Source: Nocardia alba NBRC 108234
Lineage (GTDB): Bacteria; Actinomycetota; Actinomycetes; Mycobacteriales; Mycobacteriaceae
DNA length: 64,000 nt
Direction of reading: 5' to 3'
NCBI RefSeq assembly: GCF_001612665.1
Contig: NZ_BDAX01000034.1
Coordinates: forward strand, 62,001-126,000
Position 1 is the stretch's first letter, and the number at the start of each line of letters is the position of its first letter. Of the stretch, positions 15,233-25,700 are shown one piece after another. The translations under genes and the position numbers were made by a program. The notes below the pieces were generated by a model that saw nothing but the letters and a program-made list of their open reading frames with translations, searched no databases and was not told the DNA's origin.

Positions 15233-17293
15233 ATGTCCGACAAGCCGACACCCGAGCCACCGACGCCGGACCCAGACGCTGCCGAGAGCCGGGACTCCGC
15301 CACACCGGCCACCACCGATCCGAGTGGTACAGCGACCGGTTCGCCTATCGCCGCCGCCGTCGCGAGCGAGCCTGCGACGGGTGACACCGCCACGGAATCC
15401 GGTACCGCGGAACCCGGCGCCCGCTCGGCGAACGCGGTAGCAACGACGATCGAGTCCGACTTCGGCGGCGCGGGCGCGAGCGAGCCCGGGGTGGGCGGTG
15501 GCGCGTCAGGTGCCCGGTCGACCGCGGTGCTCACCGAGACCGCACCCGAGACGACATCGTCTGCCACGCAGGGCTCGGCCGACTCGGCGCCGTTCGCCGC
15601 TTTGCTCACCGCGAGCCGCGCCGCCGCCGACTCCGGGCCCGGCGACTCGCGACCGGCCGCCTGGAGCGTGCCGCCGCCCATCCCACGTGTCCCCCCGAAC
15701 TGGCAGCGGGTGGCGCGCCCACCCGGCGTCCTCCCGGCCGCGGCCATCGCCGGAATCGTCGGCGCCACGGTGATCCCGCTCGACCGTCCCGGCATCGGCT
15801 GGCTGATCGCGGGCGCCGCCGTCACCGCGACGTTGTGCGTGGTCGACCATCGGGCCCGTTCGCGGAGTACCTCAGCGCGGAGCGCACCGGCCTCCGGGTC
15901 GGCGGGCGACCTCGACAAAGGTTCCACGACAGCGTCCACCACCGTCGACGCCGCCGAACCCGCGCAACCGAAGGCCACGCCCGCCGACACGGGTTCGACG
16001 GCGAAGACACCGGTGGGCGCCGGCCTGCGCGCCGACGCGACCGCCGGCAAGACGCCGCCGAACAAGGCTGTTTTCCCCGCTGTTTCGTTCGGCGACCGGG
16101 CCTGGTGGGCGGCAGCGGCGATCGTGCTGCTGGGGGTCGGGACGGTTCGGGCGGCGGAATGGCTGTTCGCGCTGTGTGTGATCGCGGCGTGTGTCGCCGG
16201 GTCGTTGGCGGTGTCGGGACGACGGACGGTGCGAGGCACCGCACACGACCTGTTCGCGGTGCCGTTGGCGGCGTTCGGGGCGGTGCCGTGGGCATTCTCG
16301 GGGTTGCGCGAGTCGCGGTCGGTGGGGACTGCGAGCGTCAGTCGATACGGGATCTCCGTGGCGGCGACAGCGGTGTTGCTGGTGGTGTTCGTGCCGCTGC
16401 TCGGTGGGGCCGACGCGACCTTCGCGCGGTTGTTGAACGGGCTCGTTCCGACCGTGGACGGTCCGGCGGCGTGGCGGTGGACCTTCCTGTTCGTGGTCGT
16501 CGCGGTGGGCGTGCTGGGGGCGCTGTATCTGCTCGCCGGGCCTCCCGCGGGTGCGGCGGATTCGGCTCGGCCGCAACGACTGTGGGCGCGCGGTGAGTGG
16601 ATGTTGCCGGTCGGGGCGCTGACCGTGTTGTTCGCGGTGTTCCTCGGCGCGCAGTTCGTCGCGCTGTTCGGTGGCGACGACTACGTGCAGCGCACCGCCG
16701 GGCTGACCTACGCCGAATACGCGCGCAGCGGGTTCTGGCAGCTGTCGGCGGTGAGCATTCTGACGCTGGCCGTGATCCTCGCGGTGCTGCACTGGTCGGC
16801 ACAGGACACCGCTGCCGACCGCCGGTGGCTCCGCGTGCTGCTGAGCGTGGTGAGCGTGCTGGCGCTGGTCATCGTGTGCTCGGCGCTGGGCCGGATGTGG
16901 ACCTACCAGCAGGCCTACGGATTCACCGTGCTGCGTCTGCTGGTCACCACCTGTGAGCTCTGGGTGGGCCTGGTATACCTGCTCGTGCTGCTCGCCATCG
17001 CACGGCTGCGCTGGAGCTGGGTGCCGCGCGCCGCGATCGGCACCGCGCTGGGCACTCTCATCGCCCTGGCGCTGATCAACCCGGAACACCTTGTCGCCGA
17101 ACGGAATATCGACCGGTGGCACACCAGCGGCCGCCTGGACGCGACCTATCTCAACGATCTGTCCACCGACATCCTGCCCGCCCTCGACCCGCTGCCCGCG
17201 CACCTGCGGACCCAGATCGAAACCCCCATCCTCGACGACCTCGACGACGACCACTGGTGGTCGTGGAACTTCTCGCGCAGCTCGGCCCGTTGA
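15233..17293 (+). CDS. DUF4173/DUF4153 polytopic membrane protein with long disordered N-terminus
   Basis: 686 aa from ATG 15233 with a strong AGGAGGGG site. Residues 1-145 and about 195-275 are Ala/Thr/Ser/Pro/Asp-rich and low in complexity. Helices begin with a pair near 155-200, and about ten more run from about 285 to 640. The conserved DUF4173 stretch SGFWQLSAVSILTLAVI, together with YAEYAR before it and DATYLNDLSTDILPALDPLP near the end, supports the family call. The function is unknown. It follows a two-component pair by 73 bp, and DUF4153/4173 proteins are often next to such pairs in actinobacteria, so it may be its sensor input or its target. Confidence 0.8.
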   Translation: MSDKPTPEPPTPDPDAAESRDSATPATTDPSGTATGSPIAAAVASEPATGDTATESGTAEPGARSANAVATTIESDFGGAGASEPGVGGGASGARSTAVLTETAPETTSSATQGSADSAPFAALLTASRAAADSGPGDSRPAAWSVPPPIPRVPPNWQRVARPPGVLPAAAIAGIVGATVIPLDRPGIGWLIAGAAVTATLCVVDHRARSRSTSARSAPASGSAGDLDKGSTTASTTVDAAEPAQPKATPADTGSTAKTPVGAGLRADATAGKTPPNKAVFPAVSFGDRAWWAAAAIVLLGVGTVRAAEWLFALCVIAACVAGSLAVSGRRTVRGTAHDLFAVPLAAFGAVPWAFSGLRESRSVGTASVSRYGISVAATAVLLVVFVPLLGGADATFARLLNGLVPTVDGPAAWRWTFLFVVVAVGVLGALYLLAGPPAGAADSARPQRLWARGEWMLPVGALTVLFAVFLGAQFVALFGGDDYVQRTAGLTYAEYARSGFWQLSAVSILTLAVILAVLHWSAQDTAADRRWLRVLLSVVSVLALVIVCSALGRMWTYQQAYGFTVLRLLVTTCELWVGLVYLLVLLAIARLRWSWVPRAAIGTALGTLIALALINPEHLVAERNIDRWHTSGRLDATYLNDLSTDILPALDPLPAHLRTQIETPILDDLDDDHWWSWNFSRSSAR

Positions 17294-17298
17294 TCCCG

Positions 17299-17331
17299 CG
17301 CGCGCCTCGCTCACCACGAGCGAGGCGCGCG
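17299..17331. terminator. Perfect 14-bp hairpin between convergent genes
   Basis: Arms 17299-17312 and 17318-17331 (CGCGCGCCTCGCTC and its complement) pair without mismatch around a 5-nt loop. It lies 6 bp after the DUF4173 gene and touches the recD stop, so it can end both transcripts. Confidence 0.75.
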
Positions 17332-19398
17332 TCACTTCTCTTGCGGCGCACCGGTTCTGGACAGGCCGCTGGCGCGCAGGACCCGGCGGCCGATCGCGGC
17401 GCGGATGGAGTCCTCGGTGCCGATGACGCGGACGTGGGTGCGCGCCCTGGTGATGGCCGTGTAGAGCAGTTCCCTGGTGAGCAGGGTGGATTCGGGTTCG
17501 GGCAGGACCACCGACACCGTGTCGTACTGGCTGCCCTGACTGCGATGGATGGTCATGGCGAACACCGTGACCACCGCCGGGAATTGCGTCGGGTGGACCA
17601 GATAGGGCTCGCTGCCGCGCTGCAGGGCCGCGCGCAGGGAGCCGTCGGGGCGACGGATGATGACGCCGGTGTCACCGTTGTAGATGCGGGCCTCGTGGTC
17701 GTTGGCGGTGACCAGCAGCGGCTGACCGGGGTACCAGACCGCTTGCGGCCCTTCGGGTCCCGCGCCGCCCGCGGCAGCCCATTCGGCGGCCATCCGGTCC
17801 CAGCGTTCCACACCGAAGGGCCCCTGCCGGTGGGCACAGAGCAGGCGATGCGACTCGAGCGCGGTCAGTGCGCCGATCGCGTCGCCTGCCTCGGCGGCGG
17901 CGGTGACAGCGAGGGCACCGGCCGTGACGTCGGCCCGCACCGCGCGGATGTCGTCGGGGCCGCACAGCGACACATCGTCGCCGCCCGCACGCAGGATCGC
18001 CAGCGCAGCATCGGCATCGCCCGCACGCACGGCGATCGCGAGATCGGCGATGTGACCGCCGAATCGCCGCCCCCTGGTCAACCGGACGATCCCGCCCTGC
18101 AAGCGCCGCTGCTCGAGCGCCGTCAGCGAATGCGCCTGCGCCACTGCCGGATTCACCGATGATCCCGGCGAGGTTCCGGGCAGCTCGGGCACCGGAGCAG
18201 CCGAGTCCCTGCCGACGCGGTCAGCGCCGACATCCGATTCTCGGGTGTGACCGCCTTCGCCCGGCGTCGCAGCGCCTGCCGTGTCACCGAGCACGGACGG
18301 GCTCGACCGCCGACCGTCGGCCGCGAGGCCGAGCACCTCGCGAAGCGCCGGGTTGGGCGCGCCGCTGATCGGTCCGGCGACGAGATCGGCCAGCACCGCG
18401 CCCGCGTCGACCGAGGCGAGCTGGTCGGGGTCGCCGACGAGCACGAGGCGAGTGTCGGGGCGCAGGGCGGAGAACAGGTGGCTCATCATCGTCAGCGACA
18501 CCATCGAGGTCTCGTCGACCACGACCACGTCGTAGGGCAGACGGTTGTGCTCGTGGTGGCGGAATCGGGTGGTGCGACCGCGTTGCCAGCCCAGCAGGCG
18601 GTGCAGGGTCGAGGCGGTGAGTTCGGGCAGGCCGAGAACCGCGGCTTGTTCGCGCACCGCTTCCTGCAGGCGCGCGGCGGCTTTGCCGGTGGGGGCGGCC
18701 AGCGCGATACGCAGGGCCGGCAACTTGGGCGAGGCGGCGCGATGGGCGGTGAGCAGGGCCAGGATACGGGCGATGGTGTGGGTTTTGCCGGTGCCGGGGC
18801 CACCGGCGACGACCGTGGTCCAGTGGGTCGCGGCGAGGGCGGCGGCCAGGCGCTGCCGGTCGGGGCCGTCGCCGAGCGGTTCGGCGAAGAGCCGATCCAG
18901 TTGTGCGCGAACGAGTTCGGTCTCGACGACGGGATGGTCGGCGCTGCGTTCGGTGAGCACTCGGCGCAGGGTTTGCTCCTGCTGGTAGTACCGGTCCAGG
19001 TAGAGCAGCGCGCCACCCTCGGCGTCGGCTTCGACGATGCGCAGCGGACGCAGCGGACCGGACTGCCCACCGCGGATCAACGGACTGCGGCGCAGGGCCG
19101 CGAGCACCCGATCGGTGTCGGGCCACGGCAACGTCGCGGGATCGATTCCCGTTGCGCCGTCACGGGTTTCGTCGGCATCGACACCGATCTCGCGCATCCG
19201 GGCCAACTCGAGACACACCGATCCCGAGCGCACCGCGCGCACCGTCAGTGCCGCGGCGAACAGCACATCCTCGCTGTCCTCGCGCCCCATCCGGCCCAAC
19301 CGCACCGCCACGTGCACATCCGCCGCGGACAGGACCCCCGCCTCATTGAATACCCGCAGCAGGCCGGTCCCCCGCTGGGCCACCTGGATCGACGTCAC
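17332..19398 (-). CDS. recD: Exodeoxyribonuclease V alpha subunit RecD
   Basis: 688-aa 5'-3' helicase of RecBCD. GTG 19398 overlaps the recB stop (GTGA), indicating coupled translation. It shows Walker A GGPGTGKT (residues 199-206), VVVVDETSMVS (motif II), LVGDPDQLASVDAGAVLADL (motif III), MTIHRSQGSQYDTV (motif V) and LLYTAITRAR (motif VI). A linker of about 60 residues rich in Gly/Ser/Pro/Asp (around residues 345-405) interrupts the helicase core after GLAADGR and looks like a lineage-specific insertion. It is the last gene of the recC-recB-recD operon and acts in double-strand break resection. Confidence 0.93.
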   Translation of the reverse strand: MTSIQVAQRGTGLLRVFNEAGVLSAADVHVAVRLGRMGREDSEDVLFAAALTVRAVRSGSVCLELARMREIGVDADETRDGATGIDPATLPWPDTDRVLAALRRSPLIRGGQSGPLRPLRIVEADAEGGALLYLDRYYQQEQTLRRVLTERSADHPVVETELVRAQLDRLFAEPLGDGPDRQRLAAALAATHWTTVVAGGPGTGKTHTIARILALLTAHRAASPKLPALRIALAAPTGKAAARLQEAVREQAAVLGLPELTASTLHRLLGWQRGRTTRFRHHEHNRLPYDVVVVDETSMVSLTMMSHLFSALRPDTRLVLVGDPDQLASVDAGAVLADLVAGPISGAPNPALREVLGLAADGRRSSPSVLGDTAGAATPGEGGHTRESDVGADRVGRDSAAPVPELPGTSPGSSVNPAVAQAHSLTALEQRRLQGGIVRLTRGRRFGGHIADLAIAVRAGDADAALAILRAGGDDVSLCGPDDIRAVRADVTAGALAVTAAAEAGDAIGALTALESHRLLCAHRQGPFGVERWDRMAAEWAAAGGAGPEGPQAVWYPGQPLLVTANDHEARIYNGDTGVIIRRPDGSLRAALQRGSEPYLVHPTQFPAVVTVFAMTIHRSQGSQYDTVSVVLPEPESTLLTRELLYTAITRARTHVRVIGTEDSIRAAIGRRVLRASGLSRTGAPQEK

Positions 19399-22300
19399 GA
19401 CTGTCCCGCCAGTAGCTCCGACAGCGCGACGACGAGTTCCGCGCGCGGATGCCAGTCGAAGACACCGTGCCCCGGTGGGGTCGCCGCGCCGATCATGCCG
19501 CGCACGAACAGATACCTGGCGCCGCCGAGATGGCGGGCGGGGTCGTACCCGGGCAGTCGCCAGCGCAGATACCGGTGTAGCGCCACGGCATAGAGCAGCG
19601 CTTGCAACGGATAGTGCGAGCGGATCATCTCCGCGACCATGTGGTCGCGACGATAGTGCTCGACGGTGAGGTCGCCGGTGCCGAGCCGGTTGGTCTTGTA
19701 GTCGACGATGAGATAGCGGAGCTCGCCCGTGGCATCGGGCACCCGCAGCACCGCGTCGATACTGCCGGTGAGAAAGCCGCGCAGCACCGTATCGGGCAGG
19801 GCGGCGACATGATCGGCGTAGCAGGCCAGGTCGTCGTCGGCGGGCAGGTGGGTGCGCAGCAGGGCGGCGACGGCGTGCATTCCGGCCGAGCGCGGGCCGG
19901 GCGAATCGCCCCCGCCCAGCGGCAGCTCGAATTCCAGTTCGTTGAGCCGGTCCCGGGTCGCGATCGCGGCCAGGGACCCGAAATCGGCTGGGGTACGCAG
20001 AACTTCGAGCAGCGCGTGCGAGAGCAGGTCGACGTCGAGTTCGGCCATCGTGTGCTCGACCGCCTCGACACAGCGCCGGTGGACCTCGGCGGCGAGATCG
20101 GGCACCGAGGTGTCGACGGTTTCGAGGACACCGTGGACCAGGGTCCCGAACTCGGCGCCGTAGGGCAGCTCGTTCATCAACGACGGGGCGCCCGCGCCGC
20201 CGGTGCCCGCGTCGATGGGAGCCTCGGTCGGCTCGTCGTCCGGGCCTGGACCGTCCTCGGGTTCGGCGTCGGCCACGCCCCACGCGTCATGCGCGCCGGC
20301 GGTGAGCGCCGAATACGAGGTGCGCCGCCACTGCTGGTCGAGCGCGCGCGTGAACCCCGCGGCCGCCAGCTCCCCGGTCGGCGACTCGGTGCGCACCCGC
20401 CGGGGCGCCACATCCTCGGGGCGGTCGACCACGGTCACCGAGATCACCTCCGACGCGGCGGCTGCCCACTCGCAAATGCGTTGCGCCGCAGCGGTATCGG
20501 CGGGAATCTCGGCCCGGCGCGGTACCTGCGCCGATCCCGTCCGCCTGCCCAGCATCATCCGGTGCAGCGGCGCGGCGCCGGTGGTCACCGCGGGCGCCCA
20601 CCACGCGACGACCTGGCACATGGCCCGGGTCAGCGCCACGTACAGCAGCCGCAGCTCCTCCCCCGATTCCTCGGCCTCGCAACGCAACTGGCGTTCGCCG
20701 TAGCCGGGGGCCTCCTTGCCGCCGATATCGAGCACCCTGGCGCCGTCCTCGTCGTGGAACAGCAGCGTCGCCGGATACGGATTCTTGGCGCTGTCCCAGG
20801 TGAAAGGCAAGTAGACGATCGGGAATTCGAGACCTTTGCTGGCGTGCACGGTGGCGATCTGCACCGCCGCCGCGTCGCGATCGAGTCGGCGACTGCGACC
20901 GCTGACACTGCCCGCCTCCGGCTCGCGCACGCGGTCGGCCAGCCAGCGGGTGAGCGCGGTCAGGCCGAGCCCTTCCGCCAGCGCGACCTCGTCGAGCAGC
21001 TGCGCGAGATGGCGCAGATCGGTGAGTTCGCGTTCACCGTTCTCGACCGCCAGCAGGCGGGGCGCGAGGTCTGCCTCGGTGGCGAGCTTGTCGAACACGG
21101 CGGCGAATCCGGCGCGCGCGAACAAGCGTGCCGCGTCGCGCAATTGGGTGGAGACCCGGCCGACGAGATCCGCACCGCCCGAGTCGATCTCGGCGGCGGT
21201 CACGCCCAGGATCGGGGTGCACGCGGCCAGCCGTACCCGGTCGCCGCGATGGGGTTGCTCCAGCGCCCGCAACACCCAGAGCCAATCGGTCGCGGCGACG
21301 GTCGCGAAGACACTGGTGCCACCGGCGAGGACGGAGGCGACCCCGACCCGGTCCAAGGCGGCGCGCACCACATCGATCTGCGAGCGGGTGCGCACCAGTA
21401 CCGCGATATCGCCTGGTCCGATCGGCCTGCGCACCAGTCCGTCGCCGCCATCGGGCGATGAATGATCCTCGCCGCGAACAGGTTTGGCGTCGATGGTCGT
21501 GCCGGATTCGAGCAGGGTGACGAGATCGGCGGCCAGGTCGTCGGCAACCTTGACCCGCTGCCTGCCCACCGACGGGAACCCCGATCGATTGCGCGGGCCC
21601 GCCCCGGTCCGTGGCAGCACCCGCAGTCGCAGCGGGCTGATCACGTCCGGTTCACCGTGCAGCCGGGTGGACGGCCGGGTCGGCGTGACCGGGTAGACAC
21701 TGATCTCGGGGTGACCCAGTTCCGCCCCGCCACACAGGTGGTCGATGGCACGCAGCAGTCCGGCGTCGCTGCGCCAGTTGTGGGTGAGCTCGCTGCGTCG
21801 ATCGGCCAGTGCGACGGCGTCGAGGTAGCTGAGCACCTCGGCGCCACGGAAGGCGTAGATGGCCTGTTTCGGGTCGCCGACCAGGACCAGGGTGGCGTGC
21901 TGATGGAAGGCCAGGCGCAGGATGTCCCACTGCAACGGGTCGGTGTCCTGGAACTCGTCGACCAACGCCACCCGGTAGCGCTGCCGGATCCGGGCACGGG
22001 CGCGCGGTCCGTGTTCGGGGTCGGCCAGCACCTCGTGCAGCAACACCAGCAGATCGTCGAAATCGCGCAGTCCCGCACGGCGTTTGCGGCGTTGCGTCTC
22101 GGCGCGCACCGCACTCGCGAAGGCGACCCGCTCGCCCGCCGCACCGTCGGTGCGCGGCGCGAGGTCGGCGTGGCGGTCGTGGACCGCGGCCAGCGCCATG
22201 ATGTGCGCGTCGCGCACGGTGAACGGGGCGCGATCGCGGGCGTAGCGGGCCAGATACAGGTCGTCGGCGACGGTGCCGACGAGTTCGTCCACCGATTCGA

Positions 22301-22757
22301 CCAGCCGGGCTCCGGGATCGTGTTCCCCGGCCAGGCCGAGTTCGTCGAGCATCCGCTGGCAGAACGAGTGGGTGGTGGCGATGGTGCCCGCGTCGAAATC
22401 GGCCAGGGCGGTGAGCAATCGACGCCGGCGCGCGCGCACGGTGGCGGGGTCGGTGTCGGCCAATGCCCGAACGAGCTCGTCCGGGTGGCGCCGTGCCGCA
22501 TCGGGCCCGGCGAGCGCGGTCGCCACCGTGACGAAACGGTCCCTGGTGCGCTCACGCAACTCCTGGGTGGCGGCGCGGCTGAACGTGACGAGGAGCAATT
22601 CGGTGATCGAGATGCCCGCCTCGGCGACGTAGCGGACCGCGAGCCCCACGATCGCGTGCGTTTTCCCGGTGCCCGCGCTGGCCTCCAGCACCGTGGTGCC
22701 CTGGGGCAGCGGACCGGTGGCGTCGAAGGCGGTCGGCGCCGCGACGGTCCCCGTCAC
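19395..22757 (-). CDS. recB: Exodeoxyribonuclease V beta subunit RecB
   Basis: 1120-aa helicase-nuclease. GTG 22757 overlaps the recC stop. UvrD-like motifs include Walker A ASAGTGKT (residues 26-33), the DEFQDTDPLQWDIL box, GDPKQAIYAFRGAE, and STVHASKGLEF-like VQIATVHASKGLEFPIVYLPF. The C-terminal nuclease carries GSIDAVLR, then LRYLIVDYKTNRLG, with the catalytic Asp and Lys of the RecB nuclease. In mycobacteria RecBCD mainly supports single-strand annealing while AdnAB does the main resection. Whether that holds in this organism is not visible here. Its 3' end overlaps recD by 4 bp. Confidence 0.94.
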   Translation of the reverse strand: MTGTVAAPTAFDATGPLPQGTTVLEASAGTGKTHAIVGLAVRYVAEAGISITELLLVTFSRAATQELRERTRDRFVTVATALAGPDAARRHPDELVRALADTDPATVRARRRRLLTALADFDAGTIATTHSFCQRMLDELGLAGEHDPGARLVESVDELVGTVADDLYLARYARDRAPFTVRDAHIMALAAVHDRHADLAPRTDGAAGERVAFASAVRAETQRRKRRAGLRDFDDLLVLLHEVLADPEHGPRARARIRQRYRVALVDEFQDTDPLQWDILRLAFHQHATLVLVGDPKQAIYAFRGAEVLSYLDAVALADRRSELTHNWRSDAGLLRAIDHLCGGAELGHPEISVYPVTPTRPSTRLHGEPDVISPLRLRVLPRTGAGPRNRSGFPSVGRQRVKVADDLAADLVTLLESGTTIDAKPVRGEDHSSPDGGDGLVRRPIGPGDIAVLVRTRSQIDVVRAALDRVGVASVLAGGTSVFATVAATDWLWVLRALEQPHRGDRVRLAACTPILGVTAAEIDSGGADLVGRVSTQLRDAARLFARAGFAAVFDKLATEADLAPRLLAVENGERELTDLRHLAQLLDEVALAEGLGLTALTRWLADRVREPEAGSVSGRSRRLDRDAAAVQIATVHASKGLEFPIVYLPFTWDSAKNPYPATLLFHDEDGARVLDIGGKEAPGYGERQLRCEAEESGEELRLLYVALTRAMCQVVAWWAPAVTTGAAPLHRMMLGRRTGSAQVPRRAEIPADTAAAQRICEWAAAASEVISVTVVDRPEDVAPRRVRTESPTGELAAAGFTRALDQQWRRTSYSALTAGAHDAWGVADAEPEDGPGPDDEPTEAPIDAGTGGAGAPSLMNELPYGAEFGTLVHGVLETVDTSVPDLAAEVHRRCVEAVEHTMAELDVDLLSHALLEVLRTPADFGSLAAIATRDRLNELEFELPLGGGDSPGPRSAGMHAVAALLRTHLPADDDLACYADHVAALPDTVLRGFLTGSIDAVLRVPDATGELRYLIVDYKTNRLGTGDLTVEHYRRDHMVAEMIRSHYPLQALLYAVALHRYLRWRLPGYDPARHLGGARYLFVRGMIGAATPPGHGVFDWHPRAELVVALSELLAGQS

Positions 22758-25700
22758 GGCTGTCCCTGACTCTCGGCGGCCAGCAGCGGCGCCCACCAGC
22801 GGCGCGCGAGAGCGCCGAAGTGGGTACTCTCCGGCTCACCCGCACGGCTGGATTCGGTGGTCAGACCGGCGAATCGGGGTGCGCGGCCCCAGACATAGCG
22901 CAGGTAGCGGTCGGTGTGGTCGCCGAATTTGTCCGGCCCGTTGGGGCCGCCGTCGAAAGCGTGTTCGGCAGCGAGCAGGGCGTCGGCGATGCTGTCGCCG
23001 CGGAAGCGGCGCTCGGCGTAGGCCGCGGTGGCCGCGGGCGCGCAGGGCAGCGGTTCGCACAGTCCTCGGTCGCGCAACCGGACCAGGTCGCGCAGGATCT
23101 CCAGCGCGGCAGGCGCTTCCGGTGCGGTGATCACCGACCTGGCCACCGGTCTGCTCCGGAATTGGCCTCGCCCCGTGCTGATCGCCTGCCACGACCGGTC
23201 CTCGGTGGCGGCGAGGGCGAGCAACGACACCCAGGACGCGAGCCGGTGTTTCGGCGCGAGCCGCGAGAAGGTGGTGCGCACCAGCGTTTCCCCGCGCACC
23301 TCGGGCACGGTGCCCGCCAGGGTGCGGCCGTTACCGAGGTCGATGGCGATGTCGACGGCGCGCGCCTGTGCCTCGTAGTCGGGCAGCGCGGTGCGCACGA
23401 GCGTGTCGACGGTGCCCTCCACCTCGTCGAGCACCCTGGCGCCGAAACCGAAGGGCGGCAGGGTTCCCCGACGCCATTCGGCGGCGCGCAGCCCGGCCGG
23501 GTCCGCGCCGGTGAGGCGGGCCGTCAGCATGCGTTCGCCGAGGTCCCATTTGGCCAGGCCGTCGAGTTCGATCGGGAGTTGATCGGCGATGTCCTCGGAC
23601 TCCTCCGGCACCCGCAGGCCGAGCCGCTGCCACAGGAACGCGCGCACCGGGTGCTCGGCGAACGAGATCAGTTCCGCCAGCGCGACATCGGCGACGGCAG
23701 CGGTCGGCAGCGGCGCGGCGAGCAGCGGTGAACGCGGCCGGGACGGGCGCGCGGCGGCACGGGCGCCTGCCAAGGCGACGGCGTCGAAACTGCGTGGCCG
23801 CTCGGGGGCGAAGTTGCGGCGATCGAAGGCCTGCAGGGGGTGGCGGACGTGGACGGCGTCCATGACCGCCGGACCGACGTGGGTGGCGAGTACGTCGAGC
23901 AGCTCGGCGACGGGCACGGCGGGCGGGCGGGCGGCGCCGGTGACCGGGTCCGCGCCGGTGTGCAGGACCAGCAGCGTGTCCCCCGCCGCCATGATGGCGT
24001 CGAGCAGGAGTTGACGGTCTTCGCTGCGCGCATCCCGTTCGCCGACCAGCGGGTCGCGGGCCAGCAGATCGTCACCGTCGACGCTGCCGGGCCGTGGGAA
24101 CACATCGTCATCGAGGCCGAGCAGCACCACCACCCGGTGCGGCACCGAACGCATCGGCACGAGCGTGCACACGGTGAGTTCGCCGGTGCGGAAGTTCGCC
24201 CGGCCGGGGCCACCCGCCAGGCGGCTGGTCAGCAGGACCGCCACGTCGGCCAGGCGCAGCGGGATGGCCCCAGCGTGTTCGGTGGCGGCGACGATCTCGC
24301 GACGCGCTTCGGTCCGGATCCAGGCGTGTACGTCGGGCACGTCGGTGAGCAGTTCGACGCACCGCAGCAGCACCGCGGTCCATTCGGCGGCGGGGCGCGG
24401 GCCGCGCAGGTCGCGCAGGCAGACCGCGAGTCGGTCGACGAACTCGGCGAAGCGGCCGGCGAGGTCGACATCGTTGGAGTCGACATCGTCGAGCGGCAAC
24501 GCGAGATCGAGCCAGTCGTCGCCGGATTCGTCGGCGGTGACACCGAGCAGGATGCGGTCGACCGCGGCGTTGAGGGTGTTCTGGGCGAAATCGGCGAGGC
24601 CGAACGCCTCGCGCTGGCGCTGTCCGATCCCCCATCGCGCACCCGACTCGGCCGCCCACTCGCGCAGCCGTTCGATATCGTCGTCGTCGAAACCGCAACG
24701 ACGGCGGACGGTTTCGCTCGCCGCCAGGTCGAGCACCTGCGTCACGGTGACGCGACCGTCGGCCAGTTCGAGCAGTTCGATCACCACCGCCAGCATCGGG
24801 TTGGTGACCGCCCGCCCGCGATCGGCGAGCCGCACCCGCAGCTGATGCGCCGGGTGCTCACCCTCGACCGGTAGGTCGACCCCGGATCCGCGCTGCCCGA
24901 ACGCCGCCCGCACCAGCGGCGCGAAGGCCTCCACGTCCGGGCACATGATCAGCACATCGCGTGGCTCGAGCGTCGGATCCGCCGCGAACGTGCGCAGCAG
25001 CAGATCCCGCAGTACTTCGACCTGGCGCGCCGGGCCGTGACACGCGTGGACCTCGACGCTTCCGTCCGGCACCGCGCCCACCTCGGGGGCCCGGTCCGTG
25101 CGGACAGCGCTCTGCACAGCGCCGAGCAGGGTGGGTGCTGTCGTGTCGTCGCCGAGGTGAATATCGCTGTCCAACAAGGGGATCAGACGCTGCTCCAGTT
25201 CCCGCACATCCCTGGCCAGCCCCGCGAGCAAAGGGTGCGAAACGAGCTGCGCGGTGTGGTCGTCCGCGCGTGGGCGAACGGGGTCGTCGTTCGCCCGGCG
25301 GTCGGCGCAGACCGGACCGCTCCGCACGTCCGGCGCGCTGTCGCCCCCGGTGACCAGTGCGTCGCCCTCGCCCCCGGTTCCCCGTTCAGCGCCCCCGCTC
25401 CCGGTTTCCCGTTCAGCGCCCCCGCCCGAGGTTTCCTGTGCAGCACCCTCGCCCCCGGTGACTCGTGCGGCGAGGCGACTGTCACCGGGTGCTGACACTT
25501 CGGTCGACTCGCCGCCGACGGCTACCCGACCGAGCGCGGCCCACATCGCCGGGCTCGGGTGCGCCGACCAGAGGTGGACGTCGCGGTGAGCGGCGAGCGC
25601 GTGGATGACGGCCAACTGGTCGGCGGGTAGCCGGGTGAGCCCGAACAGGGAGAGCCGGTCGGGCAGGTCGATCGAGGCGGGTTCGGCGCGCAGGCGGGCG

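Noticed and set aside
25338..25472. Tandem repeats considered as a CRISPR array
   Set aside because: Units are contiguous 27-bp copies without spacers, lie in frame inside recC, and no cas genes are present.
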